From: Paraburkholderia hayleyella
GTDB taxonomy: Bacteria; Pseudomonadota; Gammaproteobacteria; Burkholderiales; Burkholderiaceae
NCBI RefSeq assembly: GCF_009455685.1
Contig: NZ_QPES01000001.1
Location: forward strand, 1,984,001-2,048,000
DNA: 64,000 nt
Direction of reading: 5' to 3'
Below are positions 8,718-16,924 of the stretch, in pieces. The position numbers and the translations under genes are program-made. The notes beneath the pieces were generated by a model that had not been told where the DNA came from, did not search any database, and worked only from the letters and a program-made list of their open reading frames with translations. The stretch's first letter is position 1, and every line of letters begins with the position of its first letter.

Positions 8718-9557
8718 TCAACGCCAAAAAGAGGACGAGGAACGCCATGTAATCCACAGCTTGCGAATGGGTGTCAGCGCCACACGCTGATGCAGGACGC
8801 GATAGCCGTCACGCTCGATTTCATCAAGCAATGCCAGCGCCAAAGCAATCTGTGCGCGCAAAACGCCTTGGCGTTTTTGCTCTTCGGCCGGAAACGCATC
8901 ACGTGCGGCAAACAAGGCATCTCGAGCCCGGGTGGCCTGAAACTGCATAAGCGCGTTAAACGCATCACTGTAGCGCCGGTTGATCAGATCGGCCGCGGTC
9001 ACATTGAAGCGCTGCATTTCGTCGATGGGCAGATAAATACGTCCGCGGCGGGCATCGCTTCCCAGTTCCTCAACAAACTGCGCCAGCATCAATGCCTCGC
9101 CTGATGCGGCAGCCCAGTTGCCGGCCAAATCCGGCTCATGGGCTGTCACGCGTGCAACCAGAGTGGCGAACGTCCCGCCAACCTGGCGGAGATAGCGCTG
9201 CAAATGAGCGTAGTCGGGATACCGTGCCTGCTCGAAATCCATTGCGTATCCGGCCAGCCATGTCTGCAAAGCGGGATAGATCGTCTGACTCCCGTCAGAG
9301 TGGGCGGCAAGCGCCAGTGATACCGGATGTGTCGGAGAGCCCTCTGCCAATGCAGCCATTTCTTTTTGCCACCATGCCAGTTTGGTGCGGCCGATAGCCG
9401 GATCACTGACCTCCTTGACGCTCTCCTCGAACTCCTGCCGCAAGGCAAACAGCGCGCTCAGCAGCGGTTGATGGGCGATGGGCGCGCGCTTTAACACGTA
9501 GTAAGTGCCAGACCCTGGAGAGCCTGACTTTTGCTGGCAATATTCGTCGAAATTCAC
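8718..9557 (-). CDS. Squalene/phytoene synthase-family protein with altered Asp motifs
   Basis: This 279-residue protein has the all-helical prenyl synthase fold of the HpnC/HpnD/CrtB group. SDPAIGRTKLAWWQKEM and DARRGRIYLPIDEM are hallmark segments. The acidic metal-binding motifs are substituted: the first (normally DDxxD) reads EFEESVKE, and the second (normally DVxED) reads ELGSD. It could be a divergent presqualene/squalene synthase or a non-catalytic relative such as the complex I assembly factor group (NDUFAF6 type). No hopanoid genes are adjacent, so a specific symbol is not assigned. Confidence 0.75.
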   Translation of the reverse strand: MNFDEYCQQKSGSPGSGTYYVLKRAPIAHQPLLSALFALRQEFEESVKEVSDPAIGRTKLAWWQKEMAALAEGSPTHPVSLALAAHSDGSQTIYPALQTWLAGYAMDFEQARYPDYAHLQRYLRQVGGTFATLVARVTAHEPDLAGNWAAASGEALMLAQFVEELGSDARRGRIYLPIDEMQRFNVTAADLINRRYSDAFNALMQFQATRARDALFAARDAFPAEEQKRQGVLRAQIALALALLDEIERDGYRVLHQRVALTPIRKLWITWRSSSSFWR

Positions 9558-9791
9558 TGAAATGGACGCGCGAAGGGCAGAGAAGCAGCCATGAAGCTAA
9601 CGCCTCACGTCTGAAGAGGAAGAAAATTGTAGCATCGTCTTATGCCCGACAAATGCACACAAGTGCGAATCATTCGGTTAGAATTGCGCCGATGCGTTTC
9701 TGGGTGATACTTTTATGCGCAATTTTTCAGCATAAAACGTCATTTGGAAACAAGCCGGATATCGGGCGTGGCAGCACTGCTTCGTCCGGCT

Positions 9792-9878
9792 GCGAGGATG
9801 GCGAAATTGGTAGACGCACCAGGTTTAGGTCCTGACGCCAGCAATGGTGTGGGGGTTCGAGTCCCCCTCCTCGCACCA
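9792..9878 (+). tRNA. tRNA-Leu (TAG)
   Basis: The 87-nt class II tRNA has a long variable arm, acceptor arms GCGAGGA and TCCTCGC, and an encoded CCA. The anticodon loop TTTAGGT gives anticodon TAG (leucine). A hairpin terminator follows. Confidence 0.95.
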
Positions 9879-9925
9879 CTATCGCCCGGATAATCTTGGG
9901 TAAGCCCAGGTAAAAATCAGGAAAG

Positions 9926-9955
9926 CGGCAATCTGTCATGGGTTGCCGTTTTTTT
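9926..9955 (+). terminator. Terminator of tRNA-Leu
   Basis: CGGCAA (9926-9931) pairs with TTGCCG (9943-9948) and is followed by a run of seven T residues, a standard rho-independent terminator on the plus strand. Confidence 0.8.
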
Positions 9956-10074
9956 CATTCCGCCTTTTTGCTCTCTTCGCTCTCTTTCCTCCTTCTCTCT
10001 TCTTTGCGTATTTGCCGCTATCGCGGTTACCAGTCGTTACCACACGGTTGCTGATTTCCGGATGCGTTCCCGCA

Positions 10075-11238
10075 CTACGCGCGCAAAATCGGCAGCGGCT
10101 CAAAACGCTGCGGCAAGATTCCGGACGCATCGAGTTGCCACCACTGATCCAGCACCGTCGTGTAAAGCCGCCTGAAATCAATACTCACGGGCAAGTTTCC
10201 GTTGCCGTCCAGTTGTTCAAATACCGGCGGCGCACCGTATAACCCACCACGCACAGCGCCCCCCATCACAAAATGGGCTGAAGCCGTGCCATGGTCTGTG
10301 CCGTAATTCGAATTTTCCTGTGGCTTGCGGCCAAACTCGCTGGAACTCATCACGAGCGTTGAGTTCCAGCGATTCAGCCCGACAAGTGCAGTTCTGAGTG
10401 ACGCCAAACCTTGCGCGAACTGACGTAACAGCGAGGCATGCTGTACCAGCTGGTTCTGGTGAGTATCGAAACCATTGAGCGTGAGCCGTATGGCTGCAAT
10501 GTTCCGCTTTTGCCCGTCTGCCGATGGCCTGTCCTCTCGCACAAGCGAATCGAGAGCGAAGCGAATAGCATCACCGAAGACACCTGCGGGAAATGTCACC
10601 GGCCAGGCATGTTGCGCGGGAAGAAGCCCTGCAGGACAGAAGAAGCGGTGCAACGCCAGGCCATCAGAGGGGGGTACCGCACAGGTGAATGGCCCAGGTT
10701 CCGCGCTCCCAATGACCAGGCCCTCTCCCCGGTTTGCCAGTCCGAGTGCGCGAGCAAGCCAACCGTCACGCCAATACTGGTCAGCGTTCGATGCCGTATC
10801 CCAGATCTCGGCCGAACGAAAATGCGACAGGTTTGACTGCGGATAACCGACGCCTTGCACGATGGCGAGCTGCCGATCGTGCCAGACAGGTAATAAAGGC
10901 TCTAACGCAGGATGCAATGCGGTCCGCTCATCAAGAGCCAGCACTTCGGCACGTTTCAGTGCGATATTTTTGCGTAGCGCGTAATAAGCGGGGTCGGCAT
11001 AAGGCACCACGCAATTCAAACCGTCATTGCCGCCCTTGAGTTCAATGAGAATCAGCAAATCAGGCTGGCGCTTGCTGTCGTTGCTGTCGTTGCTGTCGTT
11101 GCTGTCGTTACTGCCGTTGCTGTACTGCCCGCGCAATTGCAGGGCAACATCTGCCGGGTGCGGTATAGCGAACACCGGGCTGCGCCACAATGCCATGCCC
11201 CATAAAGCAGAACCCGAAAGAAAATCGCGTCGCCTCAT
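10075..11238 (-). CDS. Tat-exported DUF1501 family protein
   Basis: This 387-residue protein begins with the twin-arginine signal MRRRDFLSGSALWGMALW, so it is probably exported folded by Tat. The body shows DUF1501 motifs: LLILIELKGGNDGLNCVVPY, YPQSNLSHFRSAEIWDT, and SSEFGRKPQENSNYGTDHG. Members are often paired with a DUF1800 protein, but none is adjacent here. Their biochemical role is unsettled. A low-complexity Asn-Asp-Ser stretch near residue 42-55 is encoded by the 9-bp tandem repeat at 11072-11124 and may vary in length between strains. Confidence 0.88.
   Translation of the reverse strand: MRRRDFLSGSALWGMALWRSPVFAIPHPADVALQLRGQYSNGSNDSNDSNDSNDSKRQPDLLILIELKGGNDGLNCVVPYADPAYYALRKNIALKRAEVLALDERTALHPALEPLLPVWHDRQLAIVQGVGYPQSNLSHFRSAEIWDTASNADQYWRDGWLARALGLANRGEGLVIGSAEPGPFTCAVPPSDGLALHRFFCPAGLLPAQHAWPVTFPAGVFGDAIRFALDSLVREDRPSADGQKRNIAAIRLTLNGFDTHQNQLVQHASLLRQFAQGLASLRTALVGLNRWNSTLVMSSSEFGRKPQENSNYGTDHGTASAHFVMGGAVRGGLYGAPPVFEQLDGNGNLPVSIDFRRLYTTVLDQWWQLDASGILPQRFEPLPILRA
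11072..11124. repeat. 9-bp tandem repeat inside the DUF1501 gene
   Basis: Four perfect copies of TTGCTGTCG (11072-11107) are followed by two degenerate copies. The unit is a multiple of three, so copy changes would insert or delete Asn-Asp-Ser without a frameshift. Confidence 0.9.
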
Positions 11239-11388
11239 ATAGTTTTTTCACGGTATGCAGGCAGTCGCCGTCATGGCACCGCGAGCCAGGCCAATAGATG
11301 AATGTGTGAATAGGTGAATGTGAATACACGCCGGCTAATACGTGAACGGATAGCAGGCTGGATAACAGGTTTTAAGCGGGCGTTTTGC

Positions 11389-11691
11389 CTAGCGCTTGTA
11401 AAGATCGCGGACAGCTTCTTCTATGTGCTGACGCAAAAGACGTCGTTCATCCGGCGTCATATGCCCATCACGGTGGCGCTGATCCAGATCGGATGGAACG
11501 GTGGTTCGCGCCGGTTCCGATGCAGGGCGCGCCGGACGTCCCCGTTTGACAGGATGCTGCCGCGCATTGCCCAAGCGTTCCGCCCGTGGCTGGGCATAAC
11601 TGGGTGCGGCGCTCAGGACGCCCATAAACAGACCCGCCACCACTAGCACCATGAAACCCCGGCACAAGCGCGGCCCCCCGCCTCCCTTCAT
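11389..11691 (-). CDS. Small secreted hypothetical protein
   Basis: The 100-residue product starts MKGGGGPRLCRGFMVLVVAG and has a clear signal peptide ending near SAAPSYAQ. The mature part is basic and proline/arginine-rich and ends in MTPDERRLLRQHIEEAVRDLY. That C-terminal stretch resembles an acidic/basic helix seen in small Burkholderiales periplasmic proteins. The start at 11691 is preferred to 11715 because it gives a normal signal-peptide n-region. Function unknown. It is divergent from the ompR-like regulator. Confidence 0.6.
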   Translation of the reverse strand: MKGGGGPRLCRGFMVLVVAGLFMGVLSAAPSYAQPRAERLGNARQHPVKRGRPARPASEPARTTVPSDLDQRHRDGHMTPDERRLLRQHIEEAVRDLYKR

Positions 11692-11888
11692 CCTTTTCCC
11701 TTCATAGTGCAGCAAACCACTGCCTCGAATTCAGATATGCCAGACGTCCCTGGACAATAGCCCCCCAGCCAGCCCAACATTTTTATTACGCGAAGTATCC
11801 ACCGAATAACAGCCTTCCGTAAAGAACTCTGCGTGGACATCCTTTACACCGTGGCAGTAGGACAGTAAATTTTGTAACTGGTCGTAAC

Positions 11889-11903
11889 TGCGCAAAGTGC
11901 GCA
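11889..11903. promoter_or_regulatory. Palindrome upstream of the response regulator
   Basis: TGCGCA (11889-11894) repeats as TGCGCA (11898-11903), each itself palindromic, giving a 15-bp dyad about 30 bp before the response regulator start. It could be an operator, but no regulator can be named. Confidence 0.35.
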
Positions 11904-11932
11904 AATAGGCCAGTCTTTCTAATCGCGTTAAG

Positions 11933-12667
11933 ATGCCGCCTATGGAAACGAAAAACCCCTCAAAAATCCTCGTCGTTGACGACGATCCACGCCTGCGCGA
12001 CCTGTTGCGCCGCTATCTCGGTGAGCAAGGTTTTAACGTTTATGTTGCGGAAAACGCACCCGCCATGAACAAGCTCTGGGTCCGCGAACGTTTCGATCTG
12101 CTGGTGCTCGACCTGATGTTGCCCGGAGAAGATGGTTTATCTATCTGTCGCCGCTTGCGTGGCAGCAACGATCTCACGCCGATCATCATGCTAACCGCCA
12201 AAGGCGAAGACATTGACCGGATCGTAGGCCTCGAAATGGGCGCTGACGATTACCTTCCCAAACCCTTCAATCCGCGCGAGCTAGTCGCCCGGATTCATGC
12301 TGTGTTGCGCCGCCAGGCGCCCGCCGAGTTGCCCGGTGCGCCATCGGAAACCACCGAAGTATTCGAGTTTGGCGAATTCTCACTTAACCTGGCGACACGC
12401 ACGCTAACCAAGGCGGGGCAGGAAATTCCGCTCACCACGGGCGAGTTTTCCGTGCTTAAGGTATTTGCTCGTCAGCCAAGGCAGCCCCTCTCACGTGAAA
12501 AACTGATGGAGCTCGCGCGCGGCCGCGAATACGAAGTGTTCGATCGCAGTCTCGATGTACAAATTTCGCGCTTACGCAAACTGATTGAACCTGATCCAGG
12601 TAGTCCGCGTTTCATTCAGACTGTCTGGGGTTTGGGCTACGTGTTTATTCCTGATGGTGCGGCCTGA
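11933..12667 (+). CDS. ompR: OmpR-type response regulator
   Basis: This DNA-binding response regulator is 244 residues long. The receiver domain begins ILVVDDDPRLRDLLRRYL, with the phospho-acceptor Asp in LLVLDLMLPGEDG and the conserved Lys in DDYLPKPF. The winged-helix domain covers roughly 140-240, with REYEVFDRSLDVQISRLRKL. It is very close to OmpR. The start is uncertain: ATG at 11942 (METKNPSK) is equally plausible and neither has a strong ribosome site. The partner kinase begins 32 bp downstream, so the two form one operon that probably answers osmotic or envelope signals. Confidence 0.93.
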   Translation: MPPMETKNPSKILVVDDDPRLRDLLRRYLGEQGFNVYVAENAPAMNKLWVRERFDLLVLDLMLPGEDGLSICRRLRGSNDLTPIIMLTAKGEDIDRIVGLEMGADDYLPKPFNPRELVARIHAVLRRQAPAELPGAPSETTEVFEFGEFSLNLATRTLTKAGQEIPLTTGEFSVLKVFARQPRQPLSREKLMELARGREYEVFDRSLDVQISRLRKLIEPDPGSPRFIQTVWGLGYVFIPDGAA

Positions 12668-12699
12668 GCGCGCGACGGCTTTCCTGGCCCACCCTTCTC

Positions 12700-14049
12700 A
12701 TGCGGATTGACCGGCGAATCCTGGCACTCGCGTTTGGTGGCCTTTTCTGGCGCACTTTTTTTCTGATCGCACTATTGATCGCCGTCAGCCTCGCCGCGTG
12801 GTTTCAGAGCTTTCGTGTGATCGAGCGCGAACCCCGTGCGCAGCGGGTCGCATTGCAACTCGTGGCGATTGTCAAACTCACCCGCACAGCCCTGCTTTAT
12901 TCAGACCCGGACCTGCGCCGTGCCCTGTTGCAGGATCTCGAAAGCAATGAAGGCGTGCGCGTTTATCCGCGTGAAGTCACCGATAAATTTCTCCTGCAGC
13001 CTGACGAGTTGCTCAACCGTTTAATCGAACACGATATTCGCGGACGGCTCGGGGACGACACCATCATTGCCCAGTCCGTCAACGATATTCCGGGGGTATG
13101 GATCAGCTTCAAAATCGATGAGGATGATTATTGGGTAGCGCTCGACCGCGATCAGCTCGATAACGCGACCAGTCTGCAATGGGCCGGCTGGGGGGTGTTC
13201 GCGCTGGCGCTCTCGCTCTTTGGCGCAGCGTTCATCACAAGCCTTGTCAACCGGCCATTCGCCCGTCTCGCGCTGGCCGCGCGCAAGGTCGGTTCCGGGC
13301 AAGCGCCAGGGCTTTTGCCCGAACGAGGCATGGGCGTTGCCGCGGAAACCAACCGGAGCTTCAACCAGATGGTGCATGACCTCGAACAGCTCGAGGCAGA
13401 TCGCGCGTTGATGCTGGCCGGTATTTCGCATGACCTGCGCACGCCGCTCGCACGTTTGCGGCTCGAAACCGAAATGAGTCCATCCGATCAGGCAACCAAA
13501 GATGCCATGACGGACGACATCGAACAAATGGACATGATCATTGGGCGCTTTCTGGATTACGCCCGCCCCGTGCAAAAAATGCTGTTGCCGGTCAATCTGT
13601 CTGAAATCGCGCACGAGCTCGCCACGCGCGTGGCGGGCGAAGACGGCATGCATCTGACAACCCGCCTCATACCCGCTGCGGTCATTGAAGCCAACGAAAC
13701 AGATATGCGCCGGGTCATCGACAATCTGGTCGAAAATGCCCGCAAGTACGGGCTAAGCGAAGCCGATGGCATCGCCCACGTGACGATCGAAACCCGTGAA
13801 TCGCATGCGGGCATTGAGCTCATGGTCAGCGACACGGGCCCAGGCATCCCTGAAGACCAACTGGCGTTAGTGACCCGGCCTTTTTACCGCGTGAATTCGG
13901 CTCGCACCCAGGCCAACGGCACCGGGCTAGGCATGGCCATTGTGCAAAAGCTGGTCGGCCGCTACCGCGGCACGCTTCGGCTGTCTAACCGCACAAACGG
14001 ATGTGGGCTCGAAGTGTCGATCGAATTCCCGCCCGCAAAACACAGCTGA
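12700..14049 (+). CDS. envZ: EnvZ-like sensor histidine kinase
   Basis: This 449-residue membrane kinase has a first transmembrane segment (about 12-32), a periplasmic sensor region, and a second segment near 157-180. A HAMP domain with RPFARLALAARKVGSG follows. The phospho-acceptor His lies in AGISHDLRTPLARLRLETEMS, typical of the EnvZ H-box. The catalytic domain shows the N-box NLVENARKYG, the G1 box DTGPGIP and the G2 segment GTGLGMAIV. It lies directly downstream of the ompR-like gene, its likely partner. Confidence 0.93.
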   Translation: MRIDRRILALAFGGLFWRTFFLIALLIAVSLAAWFQSFRVIEREPRAQRVALQLVAIVKLTRTALLYSDPDLRRALLQDLESNEGVRVYPREVTDKFLLQPDELLNRLIEHDIRGRLGDDTIIAQSVNDIPGVWISFKIDEDDYWVALDRDQLDNATSLQWAGWGVFALALSLFGAAFITSLVNRPFARLALAARKVGSGQAPGLLPERGMGVAAETNRSFNQMVHDLEQLEADRALMLAGISHDLRTPLARLRLETEMSPSDQATKDAMTDDIEQMDMIIGRFLDYARPVQKMLLPVNLSEIAHELATRVAGEDGMHLTTRLIPAAVIEANETDMRRVIDNLVENARKYGLSEADGIAHVTIETRESHAGIELMVSDTGPGIPEDQLALVTRPFYRVNSARTQANGTGLGMAIVQKLVGRYRGTLRLSNRTNGCGLEVSIEFPPAKHS

Positions 14050-14085
14050 ATAGCGATCGTCCCCGATTATCATTTAAAAAAACTA

Positions 14086-14115
14086 TTGCATTAACAAAGC
14101 CAATAGAGTTATAGT
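14086..14115 (+). promoter_or_regulatory. Putative sigma-70 promoter of ahpC
   Basis: TTGCAT (14086-14091) and TATAGT (14110-14115) are 18 bp apart in a locally AT-rich stretch, leaving a leader of about 85 nt before the ahpC ATG. ATAG/CTAT half-motifs nearby hint at OxyR, but they do not form the full OxyR spacing. Confidence 0.5.
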
Positions 14116-14205
14116 TTGAACCATGCAACACGGCTCGTTACACCAAGCCGGTCGCTTAATCAGGCTGTTTCAGGCTGTTTTCCCATCACACTCAGGAGTC
14201 TTTGC

Positions 14206-14754
14206 ATGAAAACCGTGGGCGATAAACTCGAAGCTTTCACCGTCACTGCTGCCAAGCCAGGTTTCAATCATCATGAAGAAAACGGCGTATCGGCATTTGA
14301 AGACATCACCGAACAATCATTCCCGGGCAAGTGGAAAATTATCTACTTTTACCCGAAAGACTTTACCTTCGTGTGCCCGACAGAAATCGTCGAGTTCGGC
14401 AAGCTGGCTAAAGATTTCGCGGACCGCGATGCTGTTCTGATGGGCGGCAGCGTTGACAACGAATTCGTCAAGCTGGCATGGCGCCGGGAACACAAGGATC
14501 TGGACAAGCTCAACCACTACTCGTTTGGCGACGTCAAGGGCGAACTGATCGACCAGCTCGGCGTGCGCGACAAGGAAGCCGGCGTGGCACTGCGTGCAAC
14601 CTTCATCGTTGACCCAGACAACATGATCCAGCACGTGTCGGTCAATAACCTGAACGTGGGGCGCAACCCCGAAGAAGTACTGCGTATTCTCGATGGCCTG
14701 CAAACGGATGAACTCTGTCCTTGCAACCGCGCAGTCGGCGGCTCGACGCTGTAA
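14206..14754 (+). CDS. ahpC: Alkyl hydroperoxide reductase C (peroxiredoxin)
   Basis: AhpC reduces hydrogen peroxide, organic peroxides and peroxynitrite in the cytoplasm. The 182-residue protein has the peroxidatic Cys57 in DFTFVCPTE and C-terminal cysteines Cys171 and Cys173 (DELCPCN) for resolution. The start at 14206 follows AGGAG at a good distance; an upstream in-frame start at 14116 would add an unlikely leader across the promoter region. The neighbour ahpD replaces AhpF as probable reductant, as in mycobacterial and many betaproteobacterial loci. Confidence 0.96.
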   Translation: MKTVGDKLEAFTVTAAKPGFNHHEENGVSAFEDITEQSFPGKWKIIYFYPKDFTFVCPTEIVEFGKLAKDFADRDAVLMGGSVDNEFVKLAWRREHKDLDKLNHYSFGDVKGELIDQLGVRDKEAGVALRATFIVDPDNMIQHVSVNNLNVGRNPEEVLRILDGLQTDELCPCNRAVGGSTL

Positions 14755-14764
14755 GCATGAGGGT

Positions 14765-14804
14765 AAAAGCCCGTCCCGGCTTGAAAAAGCGGACGGGCTT
14801 TTTT
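14765..14804 (+). terminator. Intercistronic terminator between ahpC and ahpD
   Basis: AAGCCCGTCC pairs with GGACGGGCTT around a 14-nt loop and is followed by T residues. It lies within the 75-bp ahpC-ahpD gap, so it probably lowers readthrough into ahpD. Confidence 0.85.
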
Positions 14805-14829
14805 ATCGACAATCCGATAGGAGAAATCA

Positions 14830-15354
14830 ATGGAATTCTTGTCTGCAATTAAAGATCTTGTACCCGATTACGCGAAAGATATTCGCCTGAATCTCGATGG
14901 CACGATTGCCCGCTCGTCGCTGGAAGGCTCGGATGCGGTGGGTGTCGCACTCGCCGCCGCGTTTGCCGCGAAGAGCCCGGTGCTGGTCAAGGCTATCCGT
15001 GAGGCCGGCGTGCTGTCCGCGGAAGAAATCAACGGCGCGCTGACCGCAGCGGCCCTGATGGGGATGAACAACGTCTGGTATCCGTATGTCGAGATGACGG
15101 ACAACGCGGATCTGAAATCCCAGCCCGCAGGCTTGCGCATGAACGCTTACGCCTCGCATGGCGGCGTCGACAAGCGGCGCTTCGAAATGTATGCGCTGGC
15201 GGCTTCGATCATCGGCAAATGTCATTTCTGCGTGAAATCACACTTCGACACGCTGATTAACGAAGGCATGAGCTCGACACAATTGCGCGATGTGGGCCGG
15301 ATTGCCTCGGTCATCAATGCCGCGGCGCAGGTCATTAGCGCCGAAGGCCAGTAA
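14830..15354 (+). CDS. ahpD: Alkyl hydroperoxidase AhpD
   Basis: The 174-residue carboxymuconolactone-decarboxylase-family protein recycles AhpC. The thiol active site CHFC is at Cys131-Cys134, with the downstream His138 (VKSHFD) and the upstream glutamate region around 118-120 (RRFEMYAL). Positions match characterised AhpD proteins (Cys130/Cys133/His137) within one residue. It follows ahpC, with a terminator hairpin in between, and converges with ispF. Confidence 0.95.
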   Translation: MEFLSAIKDLVPDYAKDIRLNLDGTIARSSLEGSDAVGVALAAAFAAKSPVLVKAIREAGVLSAEEINGALTAAALMGMNNVWYPYVEMTDNADLKSQPAGLRMNAYASHGGVDKRRFEMYALAASIIGKCHFCVKSHFDTLINEGMSSTQLRDVGRIASVINAAAQVISAEGQ

Positions 15355-15405
15355 GCGGCCTCTCAGGCCAGACTCCGGACGCCAGACGCTGGGGTTCAAA
15401 GCAAA

Positions 15406-15453
15406 ACGCCACGTGCACATGCATCACTGAACGGTGAGCTGACCACGTGGCGT
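15406..15453 (-). terminator. Inverted repeat between convergent ahpD and ispF
   Basis: ACGCCACGTG (15406-15415) and CACGTGGCGT (15444-15453) form a 10-bp stem. On the minus strand it is followed by TTTTGCTTTG, which suits termination of the ispD-ispF transcript; it may serve both directions. Confidence 0.6.
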
Positions 15454-15463
15454 CTTGTTATGT

Positions 15464-15949
15464 TCAGGCGCTTCTTGTCAGCAAAGCGATGGCCTGGGCT
15501 TCAATCGCTTCGCCACGTCCCAGATAGCCGAATTTTTCATTGGTCTTGGCTTTCACGTTGACGCGCTCAAGCGGCAACTGCAGATCCTCAGCCATATGGG
15601 CGCGCATCGCTTCGATATGCGGCGCGAGCTTGGGCGCCTGGGCAATCACCGTGCTATCAACGTTGACGATCGTAAAACCGGCACGACTCAAACGCGCCAC
15701 GCATTCACGCAATAACACCCGGCTGTTGGCTCCCGAGAAATCTGGATCGGTATCGGGAAAATGCCGGCCAATGTCGCCTAGCCCCGCCGCGCCAAACAGC
15801 GCGTCAGTCAGCGCATGCAGCAGCACGTCGGCATCCGAATGGCCTAGCAAGCCACGCTCATAAGGAATCGTGACCCCGCCGATGATCAGTGGGCGGCCCG
15901 CCACAAGGGCATGCACGTCATATCCCTGTCCTACTCTCAGATCGATCAT
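15464..15949 (-). CDS. ispF: 2-C-methyl-D-erythritol 2,4-cyclodiphosphate synthase
   Basis: IspF makes the cyclic diphosphate intermediate of the MEP isoprenoid pathway. The 161-residue protein starts MIDLRVGQGYDVHALV, with metal ligands Asp11 and His13. The third ligand is the His of GHSDADVLLHAL. The C-terminal VNVKAKTNEKFGYLGRGE is also conserved. The start at 15949 matches the family length; an in-frame start 18 bp upstream is possible. It is downstream of ispD on the same strand, a usual pairing. Confidence 0.96.
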   Translation of the reverse strand: MIDLRVGQGYDVHALVAGRPLIIGGVTIPYERGLLGHSDADVLLHALTDALFGAAGLGDIGRHFPDTDPDFSGANSRVLLRECVARLSRAGFTIVNVDSTVIAQAPKLAPHIEAMRAHMAEDLQLPLERVNVKAKTNEKFGYLGRGEAIEAQAIALLTRSA

Positions 15950-15987
15950 TTTTAGTCTGTCTCTCATGTTCAGGTGTTACGGGTTAA

Positions 15988-16722
15988 TCAATGGGAGGAT
16001 CCCGGGTGTTGCCGTTGACGCAACAACGCGTCAGCCAGATCGAAATCCTCCGGATAGGTCACCTTGAAATTGCTCAGGTTGCCTTGCACCAGTTGCGGTG
16101 CGTGCCCGAACCATTCGATGGCGCTCGCTTCGTCAGTCAGGTCATGGTTGTTTTGCTGTGCGTCCAGAATCGCCTCGCGCAACATGCCGAGCCGAAACAT
16201 CTGCGGTGTCTGCGCCTGCCATAGCCCTTCGCGCGCCTCGGTCCGGGCAATCCGGCCACCGCTCCCAGGGGCGACACGCTTTAACGTATCGGCGAGTGGC
16301 AATGCCGCAATACCGCCCACGGGGTCATCCTTGAGCACCCCTATCATGTGCCGGATCAGCACAGGGGTAATGCCGGGGCGCGCCGCATCGTGCACGAGCA
16401 CCCAGTCGCTTTCCAGCGCGCCGAACTCCGCCAGCGCATGCAGGCCATTGAGTACCGAGGCCTGCCGCGAAGCACCGCCACAACGGCGCACGACAAATCG
16501 CAGTCCGGCAAAACGGCGAGCATCGAAATGAGTATCGTCAGGCGCAATCACCACCAGCGTTGCGGCCAGTTCGCTACATGCGTCGAAGGCGGCCAGCGTG
16601 TGATGCAGCAGGTCGCGGCCAGCGACACTACGATATTGCTTGGGCATCGTTGCGCCCGAACGGCTGCCGCTGCCTGCACACGGAATCAGGGCAAAAAAGC
16701 GTGGAGTCACGAGGGCGAGCAC
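15988..16722 (-). CDS. ispD: 2-C-methyl-D-erythritol 4-phosphate cytidylyltransferase
   Basis: IspD couples CTP to MEP to form CDP-ME in the MEP pathway. The 244-residue protein begins with a short lead and then FALIPCAGSGSRSG, the CTP-binding loop; PKQYRSVAGR follows. VLVHDAARPGITP contains the conserved substrate-binding Asp and Arg. TDEASAIEWFGH near the end is also typical. The 38-bp gap to ispF supports an operon. A 10-bp tandem repeat lies just upstream of the start. Confidence 0.95.
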   Translation of the reverse strand: MLALVTPRFFALIPCAGSGSRSGATMPKQYRSVAGRDLLHHTLAAFDACSELAATLVVIAPDDTHFDARRFAGLRFVVRRCGGASRQASVLNGLHALAEFGALESDWVLVHDAARPGITPVLIRHMIGVLKDDPVGGIAALPLADTLKRVAPGSGGRIARTEAREGLWQAQTPQMFRLGMLREAILDAQQNNHDLTDEASAIEWFGHAPQLVQGNLSNFKVTYPEDFDLADALLRQRQHPGSSH

Positions 16723-16752
16723 CTTATGGTGTGTGAAGGACGACGAAGATCA

Positions 16753-16782
16753 GTGAAGGCCGGTGAAGGCCGATGAAGGTCG
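16753..16782. repeat. 10-bp tandem repeat upstream of ispD
   Basis: Two perfect copies of GTGAAGGCCG are followed by one copy with two changes (ATGAAGGTCG). It lies in the divergent ispD/mfd promoter region. Confidence 0.85.
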
Positions 16783-16924
16783 AATCAGGATCTTGCACTG
16801 AAACACCACGATCCAGGCCATGGTTAAAATCAAGCGCGGATTTTATAACAGCTCTTTCGCATCCTGCCCGCGACACGCGTAAACTTGCCGCTCATCTGTG
16901 AACTTCCGGCTGCCCCTCTCCCTT

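Noticed and set aside
14061..14115. OxyR operator upstream of ahpC
   Set aside because: ATAG and CTAT tetramers are present, but the required four-fold 7-bp spacing is not met.
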